This document shows positions 51,202 through 60,478 of a stretch of 64,000 nucleotides of DNA, piece by piece. The stretch's first letter is position 1, and every line of letters begins with the position of its first letter. The translations under genes were made by a program, and so were the position numbers. The stretch comes from Kluyvera ascorbata_C (GTDB lineage: Bacteria; Pseudomonadota; Gammaproteobacteria; Enterobacterales; Enterobacteriaceae). Below the pieces are notes generated by a model, which was given only the letters and a program-made list of their open reading frames with translations, was not told the DNA's origin and searched no databases. The DNA is taken from the NCBI RefSeq assembly GCF_044197065.1, contig NZ_JBIQOI010000001.1, positions 186,001 through 250,000 of the forward strand, written 5' to 3'.

Positions 51202-51396
51202 ACCCTGCACGTAGGGCACGATTCAGCCGTGCCCTGTTACGACATGTTTCGCGGTTCGACCACTTTTTTATGCCAAGTTTCGGGCTGTTATGTTTTAATG
51301 TGCAACATTCATGGTCTATGAGGGGCAAAAGTGGCATTATGCGCGCCCCCTTATGGCAAAACTGGCATCGACCAGGTTCAGGCAGAAAGGTTATCA

Positions 51397-52311
51397 ATGA
51401 GCTGGATTGAACGAATTAAAAGCAATATCACACCTACCCGTAAGGCGAGCATCCCGGAAGGGGTGTGGACCAAATGCGATAGCTGTGGTCAGGTTCTGTA
51501 TCGCGCTGAGCTGGAGCGTAACCTCGAGGTTTGCCCGAAGTGCGATCATCACATGCGTATGTCAGCGCGTAATCGCCTGCATAGCCTGTTAGATGAAGGG
51601 TCCCTGGTAGAACTGGGTAGTGAACTTGAGCCGAAAGACGTGCTGAAGTTCCGTGACTCTAAAAAGTACAAAGACCGTCTGGCATCTGCTCAGAAAGAGA
51701 CAGGTGAAAAAGACGCGCTGATCGTCATGAAAGGCACTCTGCACGGTATGCCGGTTGTCGGTGCGGCCTTTGAGTTCTCCTTTATGGGCGGCTCAATGGG
51801 TTCTGTTGTCGGTGCGCGTTTTGTCCGTGCCGTTGAACAGGCGCTGGAAGACAACTGTCCGCTGATCTGCTTCTCCGCTTCCGGCGGTGCGCGTATGCAG
51901 GAAGCGCTGATGTCTCTGATGCAGATGGCGAAAACCTCTGCGGCGCTGGCGAAAATGCAGGAGCGCGGTTTACCGTACATCTCCGTGCTGACCGACCCAA
52001 CCATGGGTGGTGTCTCCGCGAGCTTCGCGATGCTGGGCGACCTGAACATCGCTGAGCCAAAAGCGCTGATCGGCTTTGCCGGTCCACGCGTTATTGAACA
52101 GACCGTTCGTGAGAAACTGCCGCCGGGCTTCCAGCGCAGTGAGTTCCTCATCGAGAAGGGCGCTATCGACATGATCGTTCGCCGTCCGGAAATGCGTCTG
52201 AAGCTTGCTAGCATTCTGGCGAAGCTGATGAATCTCCCGGCACCGAACCCGGACGCGCCGCGCGAAAGCGTGGTGGTACCACCGGTACCGGATCAGGAAC
52301 CAGAGGCCTGA
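51397..52311 (+). CDS. accD: Acetyl-CoA carboxylase carboxyltransferase subunit beta
   Basis: 304 residues (E. coli AccD 304). With AccA moves the carboxyl group from carboxybiotin to acetyl-CoA, making malonyl-CoA. Zinc ribbon Cys27, Cys30, Cys46, Cys49 (CDSC...CPKC) binds mRNA and DNA as well as supporting catalysis. Carboxyltransferase core SFMGGSMGSVVGARFVRAVE, SASGGARMQE, TDPTMGGVSASFAMLGD and FAGPRVIEQT. ATG 51397 is chosen; a frame opening at 51331 adds 22 residues unlike relatives. Confidence 0.97.
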   Translation: MSWIERIKSNITPTRKASIPEGVWTKCDSCGQVLYRAELERNLEVCPKCDHHMRMSARNRLHSLLDEGSLVELGSELEPKDVLKFRDSKKYKDRLASAQKETGEKDALIVMKGTLHGMPVVGAAFEFSFMGGSMGSVVGARFVRAVEQALEDNCPLICFSASGGARMQEALMSLMQMAKTSAALAKMQERGLPYISVLTDPTMGGVSASFAMLGDLNIAEPKALIGFAGPRVIEQTVREKLPPGFQRSEFLIEKGAIDMIVRRPEMRLKLASILAKLMNLPAPNPDAPRESVVVPPVPDQEPEA

Positions 52312-52317
52312 TAATCC

Positions 52318-52349
52318 AAAGGGCAGGGCCGGGTGGCTCTGCCCTTTTT
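52318..52349 (+). terminator. Terminator of accD
   Basis: Stem AAAGGGCAGGGCC / GGCTCTGCCCTTT (one mismatch or G-U pair), then T-run. Confidence 0.85.
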
Positions 52350-52383
52350 GCTTTTACTCACCGCTGTTGGACGTTGCGACACC

Positions 52384-53652
52384 ATGGACAAACATCTTAT
52401 TCCTCAGGCCACGTCGCCCCTGGCTACGTGGCTTTCTTATCTGGAAAACCTTCACTCCAAGACCATCGATCTCGGCCTGGCGCGCGTAAGCCAGGTGGGC
52501 GGGAATCTGGGCGTGCTGAAGCCTGCGCCGTTTGTCTTTACCGTTGCGGGTACGAACGGCAAGGGCACCACCTGCCGTACGCTGGAAACTATCCTGATGG
52601 CGGCAGGCTACAAGGTGGGGGTTTACAGCTCCCCGCATCTGGTTCGCTACACCGAACGCGTGCGCGTGCAGGGCGCTGAGCTGCCAGAAAGCGCACACAC
52701 CGCCTCGTTTGCGGCGATAGAAGCGGCGCGTGGTGAAACATCGTTGACCTACTTTGAGTACGGAACGCTTTCGGCGCTGTGGCTGTTTAAGCAGGCCGCG
52801 CTGGATGTGGTGATTCTGGAAGTGGGCTTAGGCGGGCGCCTGGACGCCACTAACATTGTCGATGCCGACGTCTCCGTCGTCACCAGCATCGCGTTGGACC
52901 ACACCGACTGGCTGGGGCCGGACCGTGAAAGCATTGGCCGCGAGAAAGCGGGCGTGTTTCGCGCTCATCGTCCTGCGGTCGTCGGCGAGCCGGATATGCC
53001 GCACACCATTGCGGATGTGGCGCGCGAAAAAGGCGCACAACTGTTGCAGCGTGACGTTGACTGGCGCTATAGCGTTGAAGGCGATAGCTGGACCTTCAGC
53101 GATGCGCACGGCGAACTGCGCAACCTGCCGCTGCCAAATGTGCCGCAGCCAAACGCTGCTACGGCGCTTGCCGCGCTGCGCGCCAGCGGGCTGAAGGTGA
53201 GCGAGGTGGTTATCCGCGAAGGCATCGCCAGCGCGATTCTGCCAGGCCGTTTCCAGACCATCCAGCTTGAGCCGCGCGTCATTCTCGACGTCGCGCATAA
53301 CCCACACGCCGCAGCCTACCTTGCCGGGCGTCTCAAATCGTTGCCGAAAACCGGGCGAGTGCTGGCGGTTATTGGTATGCTGCATGATAAGGACATCGCC
53401 GGTACGCTGGCGTGCCTGGAAGACGTTGTGGATAGCTGGTACTGCGCGCCGCTTGAAGGGCCGCGCGGTGCAACGGCGGAGCAGCTGTGCGAGCATCTGC
53501 GCGCAGGTGCTATTTATAGCAATGTGGCGCAGGCGTGGCATGCCGCCATGGCTGATGCAGCGCCTGAAGATACGGTGCTGGTGTGTGGTTCATTCCACAC
53601 GGTAGCGCATGTGATGGAAGTGTTGGACGCGGGGAGTGCTGGTGGCAAGTAA
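52384..53652 (+). CDS. folC: Dihydrofolate synthase / folylpolyglutamate synthase FolC
   Basis: 422 residues, same length as E. coli FolC. Adds glutamate to dihydropteroate and to folates with ATP. Mur-ligase fold: P-loop VAGTNGKGTTCRTLE, omega loop YSSPHLVRYTERVRVQG, VILEVGLGGRLDATNIVD, SIALDHTDWLG, and the C-terminal VILDVAHNPHAAAYLAGRL. ATG 52384 fits the alignment. The last 11 bases overlap dedD. Confidence 0.96.
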   Translation: MDKHLIPQATSPLATWLSYLENLHSKTIDLGLARVSQVGGNLGVLKPAPFVFTVAGTNGKGTTCRTLETILMAAGYKVGVYSSPHLVRYTERVRVQGAELPESAHTASFAAIEAARGETSLTYFEYGTLSALWLFKQAALDVVILEVGLGGRLDATNIVDADVSVVTSIALDHTDWLGPDRESIGREKAGVFRAHRPAVVGEPDMPHTIADVAREKGAQLLQRDVDWRYSVEGDSWTFSDAHGELRNLPLPNVPQPNAATALAALRASGLKVSEVVIREGIASAILPGRFQTIQLEPRVILDVAHNPHAAAYLAGRLKSLPKTGRVLAVIGMLHDKDIAGTLACLEDVVDSWYCAPLEGPRGATAEQLCEHLRAGAIYSNVAQAWHAAMADAAPEDTVLVCGSFHTVAHVMEVLDAGSAGGK

Positions 53653-54319
53653 GTTTCAAAACCGTCTCGTCGGGACGATTGTATTAGTCGCGCTGGGGGT
53701 CATTGTACTGCCAGGGCTGCTTGACGGGCAAAAAAAGCATTATCAGGATGAGTTTGCTGCCATCCCGCTGGTGCCTAAGCCTGGCGATCGCGATGAACCA
53801 GATATGCTGCCAACGGCGACGCAGGCGCTGCCTGCTCAACCGCCGGAAGGCGCGGCTGAAGAGGTGAGGGCAGGCGATGCCGCCGCGCCATCGCTGGATT
53901 CCAGCCGGCTGTCAGTCAGCGGCAACGGCGAGCTCGAGCAGATCCCGCCTGCGGCTGAGCTGCCGAAGCCTAAGCCGGTAGAAAAACCGAAGCCAAAACC
54001 GCAGCCAGTGGCCGAGCAGGTCGCGGCGACTACGCCACCGCCGAAAGCCGCGCCGGAAGAGAAACCGGCGCCGGTTGGTAAAGCGTATGTGGTACAGCTC
54101 GGTGCATTGAAGAATGCAGATAAGGTGAATGAAATTGTCGCGAGTCTGCGCGGTGCGGGTTATCACGCCTACACGTCGCCTTCGACGCCTGTTCAGGGTA
54201 AAATCACCCGTATTCTGGTTGGCCCGGATGCCTCGAAAGATAAGCTGAAAGGCTCACTTGGTGAGTTGAAGCAGCTGTCGGGGCTGAGTGGCGTAGTGAT
54301 GGGATATACGCCGAACTAA
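53642..54319 (+). CDS. dedD: Cell-division SPOR-domain protein DedD
   Basis: 225 residues (E. coli DedD 220). One N-terminal transmembrane helix (about 8-27, LVGTIVLVALGVIVLPGLL), a long Pro/Ala/Glu/Lys-rich linker (about 50-145, with PKPKPVEKPKPKPQP repeats), and a C-terminal SPOR domain (about 146-225, GKAYVVQLGALKNADKVNEIVASLRGAGY) that binds denuded peptidoglycan at the septum. GTG start inside the folC end, as in E. coli. Confidence 0.94.
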   Translation: MASKFQNRLVGTIVLVALGVIVLPGLLDGQKKHYQDEFAAIPLVPKPGDRDEPDMLPTATQALPAQPPEGAAEEVRAGDAAAPSLDSSRLSVSGNGELEQIPPAAELPKPKPVEKPKPKPQPVAEQVAATTPPPKAAPEEKPAPVGKAYVVQLGALKNADKVNEIVASLRGAGYHAYTSPSTPVQGKITRILVGPDASKDKLKGSLGELKQLSGLSGVVMGYTPN

Positions 54320-54333
54320 GGCGTTTGTTTTTC

Positions 54334-54445
54334 CCCCTCACCCCGGCCCTCTCCCCAGAGGGGCGAGGGAGAAAGTCGGTGCTGGACTTATCGACGTCTC
54401 CCAACGGTCCCCTCTCCCCTCAGGGGAGAGGGTTAGGATGAGGGG
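54334..54445. repeat. Palindromic intergenic repeat of about 112 bp
   Basis: Arms at 54334-54356 (CCCCTCACCCCGGCCCTCTC...) and 54423-54445 (...GAGAGGGTTAGGATGAGGGG) are inverted copies with two or three mismatches. The inside contains further short CCCC/GGGG palindromes (CCCCAGAGGGG, CCCCTCAGGGG). The CCCTCACCC...GAGAGGG type is a widespread extragenic repeat of enterobacteria, resembling a non-autonomous element. It lies between dedD and the cvpA promoter. Confidence 0.8.
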
Positions 54446-54535
54446 CGCTAAACAACGCCAAAAGCCACCAAAAAACGATGGCGTTGAATATTTTTTCAGC
54501 GCCATTTTTTATTTACGCCGGGGAAGGAAATCCCT

Positions 54536-54564
54536 ACGCAAACGTTTTCTTTTTCTGTTAGAAT
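54536..54564 (+). promoter_or_regulatory. PurR box and promoter of cvpA-purF
   Basis: ACGCAAACGTTTTCTT at 54536-54551 matches the PurR consensus ACGCAAACGTTTNCNT fully. It is followed by a -10 like TTAGAAT (54558-54564). PurR with hypoxanthine or guanine represses this operon in E. coli. Confidence 0.9.
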
Positions 54565-54606
54565 GCGCCCGAACTGGATGACAGGGCGTAAAATCGTGGG
54601 ACGTAT

Positions 54607-55095
54607 ATGGTCTGGATTGATTACGCCATTATCGCGGTGCTGGGCTTATCTTGCTTGGTGAGCCTCATCCGCGGCTTTGTTCGTGAAGCATTATCGTTGG
54701 TAACATGGGGCTGTGCCTTCTACGTTGCTAGCCATTACTACACTGACCTGTCTGTCTGGTTTACGGGCTTTGAGGACGAACGGGTTCGAAATGGGATTGC
54801 TATTGCGGCGCTATTCATCGCGACGCTCATCGTCGGCGCTATCGTCAACTTTGTGATAGGTCAGCTGGTGGAGAAGACCGGTCTGTCGGGTACAGACAGG
54901 GTATTGGGGATCTGCTTCGGCGCGCTACGTGGGGTGCTGATCATCGCCGCTATCTTGTTCTTCCTTGACACCTTTACCGGCATGTCCAAAAGCGATGATT
55001 GGCAGCATTCGCAGTTTATTCCCTATTTCTCGCCGGTTATCAGATGGTTTTTTGAATACCTTCAAAGCTCGTCAAGTTTCTTGCCCAAAGTATAA
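54607..55095 (+). CDS. cvpA: Colicin V production membrane protein CvpA
   Basis: 162 residues, same length as E. coli CvpA. Four transmembrane helices (about 4-24, 28-47, 63-83, 100-121), starting MVWIDYAIIAVLGLSCLVSLIRGFVREALSLVTWG, the family signature with conserved RGFVRE. Needed for colicin V export from its plasmid and for envelope stress tolerance; the mechanism is unknown. Co-transcribed with purF, 33 bp downstream, under PurR. Confidence 0.96.
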   Translation: MVWIDYAIIAVLGLSCLVSLIRGFVREALSLVTWGCAFYVASHYYTDLSVWFTGFEDERVRNGIAIAALFIATLIVGAIVNFVIGQLVEKTGLSGTDRVLGICFGALRGVLIIAAILFFLDTFTGMSKSDDWQHSQFIPYFSPVIRWFFEYLQSSSSFLPKV

Positions 55096-55128
55096 GCTTT
55101 GGGTCGTTGCTTAACGAGGAAAAGACGT

Positions 55129-56646
55129 ATGTGCGGTATTGTCGGTATCGCCGGTGTCATGCCGGTTAACCAGTCGATTTATGATGCGCTAACGGTGCTG
55201 CAGCACCGTGGACAGGATGCCGCTGGCATCATCACCATTGATGCCAACAACTGCTTCCGCTTGCGTAAAGCGAACGGTCTGGTGAGCGATGTCTTTGAAG
55301 CCCGCCACATGCAGCGTATGCAGGGCAACATGGGTATTGGCCACGTGCGCTACCCAACGGCGGGCAGTTCCAGCGCGTCTGAAGCCCAGCCTTTTTACGT
55401 CAACTCCCCATATGGTATTACGCTTGCGCATAACGGCAACCTGACCAATGCGCACGAGTTACGTCAAAAGCTGTTTGAAGAAAAACGCCGTCACATTAAC
55501 ACCACCTCCGATTCTGAAATCCTGCTCAATATCTTTGCGAGCGAGCTGGATAACTTCCGTCACTATCCTCTGGAAGCGGACAACATCTTCGCGGCCATCG
55601 CCGCTACCAACCGCCAGATTCGCGGGGCGTATGCCTGTGTGGCGATGATTATCGGCCACGGTATGGTGGCCTTCCGTGACCCTAACGGTATTCGTCCACT
55701 GGTGCTGGGCAAGCGCGATATCGGCGACGGTCGCACCGAATATATGGTGGCTTCCGAAAGCGTGGCGCTGGACACCCTCGGCTTCGAATTCCTGCGCGAC
55801 GTTGCGCCGGGCGAGGCGGTCTACATTACTGAAAATGGCCAGCTGTTCACCCGTCAGTGCGCTGACAATCCGGTGAGCAACCCGTGCCTGTTCGAGTACG
55901 TCTACTTCGCGCGTCCGGACTCCTTTATCGACAAGATTTCCGTCTACAGCGCTCGTGTGAACATGGGGACCAAGCTTGGCGAGAAAATTGCGCGTGAATG
56001 GGAAGATCTTGATATCGACGTGGTCATTCCGATTCCGGAAACCTCCTGCGATATCGCGCTGGAAATTGCGCGTATTCTCGGCAAACCCTACCGCCAGGGC
56101 TTTGTGAAAAACCGCTACGTGGGTCGTACCTTTATCATGCCGGGCCAGCAGCTGCGTCGTAAGTCCGTTCGCCGCAAGCTCAACGCTAACCGCGCTGAAT
56201 TCCGCGATAAGAACGTACTGCTGGTGGATGACTCCATCGTGCGCGGTACCACCTCTGAGCAGATCATCGAGATGGCGCGTGAAGCGGGCGCGAAGAAGGT
56301 TTACCTGGCTTCCGCAGCGCCGGAAATTCGTTTCCCGAACGTTTACGGTATCGATATGCCAACCGCCACTGAGCTGATTGCTCACGGGCGTGAAGTGGAT
56401 GAGATTCGCCAGATAATCGGCGCGGATGGGCTTATCTTCCAGGATCTGGACGATCTGATTGAGGCAGTACGCGCGGAGAACCCGGATATTCAGCAGTTCG
56501 AATGCTCGGTGTTCAACGGCGTGTACGTGACCAAAGACGTCGACCAGAGCTATCTTGATTTCCTTGACTCTCTGCGTAACGACGACGCGAAAGCGGTGCA
56601 GTTGCAGAACGAAGTGGAAAATTTAGAGATGCATAACGAAGGGTAA
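55129..56646 (+). CDS. purF: Amidophosphoribosyltransferase PurF
   Basis: 505 residues (E. coli PurF 505). First committed step of purine synthesis: PRPP and glutamine to phosphoribosylamine. The N-terminal Ntn glutaminase starts MCGIVGIAG, so Cys is exposed as nucleophile after Met removal; RYPTAGSSSASEAQPF and HNGNL follow. The phosphoribosyltransferase domain has the PRPP loop VLLVDDSIVRGTTS at about 363-376. ATG 55129 follows GAGGAAAAGACGT. Confidence 0.98.
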   Translation: MCGIVGIAGVMPVNQSIYDALTVLQHRGQDAAGIITIDANNCFRLRKANGLVSDVFEARHMQRMQGNMGIGHVRYPTAGSSSASEAQPFYVNSPYGITLAHNGNLTNAHELRQKLFEEKRRHINTTSDSEILLNIFASELDNFRHYPLEADNIFAAIAATNRQIRGAYACVAMIIGHGMVAFRDPNGIRPLVLGKRDIGDGRTEYMVASESVALDTLGFEFLRDVAPGEAVYITENGQLFTRQCADNPVSNPCLFEYVYFARPDSFIDKISVYSARVNMGTKLGEKIAREWEDLDIDVVIPIPETSCDIALEIARILGKPYRQGFVKNRYVGRTFIMPGQQLRRKSVRRKLNANRAEFRDKNVLLVDDSIVRGTTSEQIIEMAREAGAKKVYLASAAPEIRFPNVYGIDMPTATELIAHGREVDEIRQIIGADGLIFQDLDDLIEAVRAENPDIQQFECSVFNGVYVTKDVDQSYLDFLDSLRNDDAKAVQLQNEVENLEMHNEG

Positions 56647-56655
56647 ATCAGGAAT

Positions 56656-56744
56656 GCCGGATGGCGACGCATCGCGTCTTATCCGGCCTACCGTCCACCC
56701 TCGTTGTAGGCCGGATGAGGCGTAGCCGCCATCCGGCTTTTTTT
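56656..56744. repeat. REP pair downstream of purF, ending in a terminator-like T-run
   Basis: Two REP units: GCCGGATGGCGACGC...GTCTTATCCGGCCTAC (56656-56692) and GTAGGCCGGATGAGGCG...CGCCATCCGGC (about 56706-56737), followed by seven T. It marks the junction between purF and the inserted arabinoside cassette. Confidence 0.9.
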
Positions 56745-56748
56745 ATGG

Positions 56749-58716
56749 TTACGCCTCGTCCACCCAAATCCGCATTTCGCCTTCGCCACGGTTGGCCCAG
56801 CTAAACCACGGGATAAAGGTTAACGTCTGCTTCTCAACCGCCGTCTGACGATTATCAAAGCTGTACAGCGGCTTATCTTCCTGAGCGGTTAGCACGCGTA
56901 GCCCTTCCGCCTGCAGCAGCACCTTGCCCTTCAGCACGCCAACGCCCTGGATCTCACGGAACGCACTCTCTTTTGGCAGTGACAGATTATGCAGCTCGCT
57001 GCCGTTATCCGCCTCTTCCAGACAGTAGATCAACGGCCCGCGCTGAATCGCCACTTTGCCCGCCGCATGGCGTACCAGCGGGTTGGCGTAGACGCGGCGA
57101 ATGGTCATTGGCAGGTGCAGCGTAATCACGTCACCCTCCTGCCACTGGCGGTGCAGGTGCAGATAACCGTTGAGGGTATCACCCACCGCAGGTTCACCGT
57201 TGACCAGCACCTTCGGCGCGTCACACCACTCCGGCAGGCGCAGCGCCAGGGTGTGCTCGACCGCCTGCGGATGCGTGAAGCGAATGTTCACCTCTTCATC
57301 CCACGGATAGTTGCCTTCGATTTCGAGCGCCAGCGTCTGCTCGCTCACCGTGAACTGCGCTTCGCTACCGGCGTAGAAGTTGATAAACAGCGCATCCGGG
57401 CGCGGAGTGAAAATGTAATGACCGATAGCAACCAGCGTGCGCGCAATGTTCGGCGGGCAGCAGGCGCAGCCGAACCAGCGCTGACGAACCGGCTTGATGT
57501 GATCGTAGATATGGTTATGCGGAATGCTTTTCGGGTGCGTTTCCAGCGGGTTGACGTAGAAGAAGTGCTTACCGTCCAGCGCCATCCCGCCGAGCACCGT
57601 ATTGTAGAACGCGCGCTCCATCACGTCGGCGTAGTGAGCATCGCCCTCCATTTCTAACATGCGGCGGGCGAACATCATCAGGCCAATCGAGGCGCAGCTT
57701 TCGCCGTAGGCGGTATCGTTCGGCAGGTCGTAGTCGCTGGTGAAGGCTTCGCCAATGCCCTGCGAACCGATGCCGCCGGTGATATACATGCGGCGCTGCA
57801 CCATGTTGTCCCAGATCCGCAGGCAGGTCTGGCGTTTATCTTCGTCGTGGGTCATACGGGCGATATGCGCCAGCCCGGTCATCAGATACACCGACCGCAC
57901 GGCGTGGCCGACCGCTTCGTGTTGTTCTGAAAGCGGCTTATGTGCGTGGGTGTACGACTTGTCTTTAATCATGCCTGGCCAGGCATCACCCCAACCCACC
58001 CAATGGCGGGTACCGCCGCGTTTTTCAAACTCAATATCGTAGTAGTACGGCTGCTGGCCGCGCTCTTCCACGAAGAAGCAGGCCAGCGCCTGATAGCGCG
58101 GTTCTTTTGTCACTTCATACAGACGCATCAGCGCCAGTTCAATTTCCGGATGCCCCGGATAGCCGCGCAGCTGATCGGGGTTCGGTCCGAAAACCGTGTC
58201 GATGTGATCGGCAAAGCGGCAAGAAATGTCGAGCAGGCGACGCTTGCCGGTGGCGTGGTAAAACGCCACTGCCGCTTCGAACAGGTGCCCGGCGCAGTAA
58301 AGCTCGTGGCACTCTGCCACGTTGGTCCAGCGTAACCCGGGTTCCTTCACGGTATACCAGGTATTCAGATAACCATCTTCACACTGCGCCTGCGCCAGTA
58401 GCTCAATCACCTCATCAGCGGTTTTTTCGAGCTGAGCATCCGGCTTCTGGCTTAATGACCAGGCGACCGCTTCCAGCCATTTGGTGACATCGCTGTCCTG
58501 AAAGACCATCCCATAAAAATCACCCTGCTCAAGACCGGCGGCAATACGGTAGTTAGCCAGCGCGTGGCTCGGCTCCGCCTCCGGCAGATTGTCATTAAGC
58601 GCCTCCCACTGATAAGGGATAACCACATCGCGGATGAGGCGCTGGTATTCCCCTAAAAACGGGTCTGTAATGGTGATTCGGTTCAGATCGGCTTCAATCA
58701 CATCAGACTGCATCAT
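56749..58716 (-). CDS. GH127 beta-L-arabinofuranosidase-type glycoside hydrolase
   Basis: 655 residues, no signal peptide, so cytoplasmic. Alpha/alpha-barrel catalytic domain about 15-430, then two beta-sandwich domains. The zinc-thiolate active site of GH127 enzymes is intact: Glu in YGESCASIGL near residue 338 with the following Cys, and the Cys cluster CACCPPN near 415-418, in which one Cys is the nucleophile. Positions agree with the Bifidobacterium HypBA1 enzyme. It should release L-arabinose from beta-arabinofuranosides (plant hydroxyproline-rich glycoproteins). TTGAGGTAAAC precedes the ATG; seven bases after the transporter gene. Confidence 0.9.
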   Translation of the reverse strand: MMQSDVIEADLNRITITDPFLGEYQRLIRDVVIPYQWEALNDNLPEAEPSHALANYRIAAGLEQGDFYGMVFQDSDVTKWLEAVAWSLSQKPDAQLEKTADEVIELLAQAQCEDGYLNTWYTVKEPGLRWTNVAECHELYCAGHLFEAAVAFYHATGKRRLLDISCRFADHIDTVFGPNPDQLRGYPGHPEIELALMRLYEVTKEPRYQALACFFVEERGQQPYYYDIEFEKRGGTRHWVGWGDAWPGMIKDKSYTHAHKPLSEQHEAVGHAVRSVYLMTGLAHIARMTHDEDKRQTCLRIWDNMVQRRMYITGGIGSQGIGEAFTSDYDLPNDTAYGESCASIGLMMFARRMLEMEGDAHYADVMERAFYNTVLGGMALDGKHFFYVNPLETHPKSIPHNHIYDHIKPVRQRWFGCACCPPNIARTLVAIGHYIFTPRPDALFINFYAGSEAQFTVSEQTLALEIEGNYPWDEEVNIRFTHPQAVEHTLALRLPEWCDAPKVLVNGEPAVGDTLNGYLHLHRQWQEGDVITLHLPMTIRRVYANPLVRHAAGKVAIQRGPLIYCLEEADNGSELHNLSLPKESAFREIQGVGVLKGKVLLQAEGLRVLTAQEDKPLYSFDNRQTAVEKQTLTFIPWFSWANRGEGEMRIWVDEA

Positions 58717-58723
58717 GTTTACC

Positions 58724-60127
58724 TCAAGAAATGTGTGAATGGCGTTGGTGAAGGTCGGTAGAAATACGTTTCATCATGGGGCCGTTAAGTCGGCACTTCA
58801 GCAGGCACATGGCGAGCACAAAGTGGAACACGGCTGGCACCAGACTTTGCAGCAGGGTGATGCCATGAATAGACGCTGGCGTCTGGTTCCCGAGCCCCGG
58901 CTGATAGGCCACCATAATCAGGATCAGGCTGATAATGCCGCCGGAAGAGGCCCAGGAGAGCTTGATGAAAAAGAGGTTGAAGGCGAAGTTCATCCCGGAG
59001 GAGCGCACGCCGGTTTTCCATTCGCCGTAGTCGTCAGCGAAGGCCATAATTGAGAAGTGCAGCGGCAGGGTGAAGCCCTGAATCACGCTGTTAATAGCAA
59101 TGCAAACCAGCCACAGCACCTGGTAGTGCGGGCCAACCGGGAGGAAGTACATGCCAATCCCGAACGCGACCAGCACCAGGTTAGTCCAGTAGTAAAGGCG
59201 CACCATATCAACGCGGCGAGAGAGCGGGTTGACGATCATCGCCCCGGCAATCCCGGAAATGGTGAGGATACCGAAGAACATCGACATGTATCCGGCTCCG
59301 CCCTCAAGCACGTAGGAGATGAAGTACATGTAACCGCCGCCGCGAATACAGAGAATATTCACCAGCAGGAAGGACATGATGAGCATCATCAGCAACTGGT
59401 CATTTTTACGCAGGCCAGCCAGGTGTTCGCGCAGCGTGAAGTTACCCGCCAGCGAGAGTGGCACACGCTCTTTCACCCAGAAGAAGCACAGCAGGAACAG
59501 CACCATGCCGATGGTGCACAGCACGGTGACGCCATACTGATAACCTTTCGCCAGGTTGCCCTGACCAAAGAATTCCACCATCCACGGCAGACCGACTGAG
59601 ACCAGGAAACCGGCAATGCCGCTTAACACGAAGCGCCAGGACTGGCAGGACATCACCTGATCGTGGCGGTTGGTGATGGCGTTAATCAGCGCGCAGTAAG
59701 GCACGTTGTTGGCGGTATAGCCGATGGAGAGCAGGAAATAGGTGCCGAAAGCCCACGCAATTTTCATGTTTGCGCTCATGTCCGGGACGGTAAAGGTCAG
59801 GATACCAATCACGCCCAGCGGTACGGCTGTCCAGAGCTGCCACGGACGAAAACGCCCCCAACGGCTGCGGGTGCGGTCGGCAATCACGCCCATTACCGGG
59901 TCGGAAACGGCATCAAAGATACGCAGGGTAAAGAACATGGCGCCAACGATGGCGGGGCTCAGCCCGAAGACGTCGGTGTAGAAAAACAGTAAAAAGCCGC
60001 TAATCAAATCTGAGATGCAATGCCCGCCGGCATCGCCTAATCCATAGCCTATCTTTTCGCGGGTAGAGAGCGTCTCCCCCGCATCAACGGTCTGTACATC
60101 AGTATCCAGGTTATCAGCAATGGTCAT
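58724..60127 (-). CDS. GPH-family (MelB/XynB-like) sugar cation symporter
   Basis: 467 residues, 12 transmembrane helices of the glycoside-pentoside-hexuronide symporter family: EKIGYGLGDAGGHCISDLISGFLLFFYTDVFGLSP at the start, then FDAVSDPVMGVIADRTRSRWGRFRPWQLW, the family signature with cation-binding Asp residues. It should bring the arabinoside into the cytoplasm with protons or sodium for cleavage by the GH127 enzyme, its operon partner. ATG 60127 (AGGA upstream) is preferred to the TTG at 60133. Confidence 0.9.
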   Translation of the reverse strand: MTIADNLDTDVQTVDAGETLSTREKIGYGLGDAGGHCISDLISGFLLFFYTDVFGLSPAIVGAMFFTLRIFDAVSDPVMGVIADRTRSRWGRFRPWQLWTAVPLGVIGILTFTVPDMSANMKIAWAFGTYFLLSIGYTANNVPYCALINAITNRHDQVMSCQSWRFVLSGIAGFLVSVGLPWMVEFFGQGNLAKGYQYGVTVLCTIGMVLFLLCFFWVKERVPLSLAGNFTLREHLAGLRKNDQLLMMLIMSFLLVNILCIRGGGYMYFISYVLEGGAGYMSMFFGILTISGIAGAMIVNPLSRRVDMVRLYYWTNLVLVAFGIGMYFLPVGPHYQVLWLVCIAINSVIQGFTLPLHFSIMAFADDYGEWKTGVRSSGMNFAFNLFFIKLSWASSGGIISLILIMVAYQPGLGNQTPASIHGITLLQSLVPAVFHFVLAMCLLKCRLNGPMMKRISTDLHQRHSHIS

Positions 60128-60478
60128 AACCAATCCTCGAACAGGGTGTGATGATTCAAAAAGTCATTACGGCGTATCTCTGACGATTTTTAGTAAATAA
60201 CTAACGGCGCTGAGCATAGATCCTGTGCGAAATGCGGGTATATAGCGTACAGTTTAAAGAGTGAATTCGATCTTATTTTTACTATAAATAAAATTATAAT
60301 GGTGATGTTTATCACAATTAATGATGTGTGAGAGGCGCTAAATACCATCACCGAGAGAAATTAATGGTGATTTGATATTCTGTTTAGTAAATGAAAACCT
60401 AAAAAACAGGCGTTTTGTGCGGGCGAGGACATGGTATTCTCTGTCCGGCACAAGGGTTAACAGACGGAAGCGAACGGA
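60128..60478. promoter_or_regulatory. Divergent control region of the arabinoside cassette with a CRP site
   Basis: 351 bp without a gene, AT-rich. A CRP-type box GGTGA-TGTTTA-TCACA is at 60301-60316 (9 of 10 half-site bases), suited to catabolite control of the divergent transporter-GH127 operon. A weaker inverted pair ATCACC / GGTGAT spans 60348-60373 and could be the LacI-type operator. Confidence 0.6.

Noticed and set aside
55459..56385. 308-codon open frame antisense to purF
   Set aside because: Shadow of purF; no start signal or homology.
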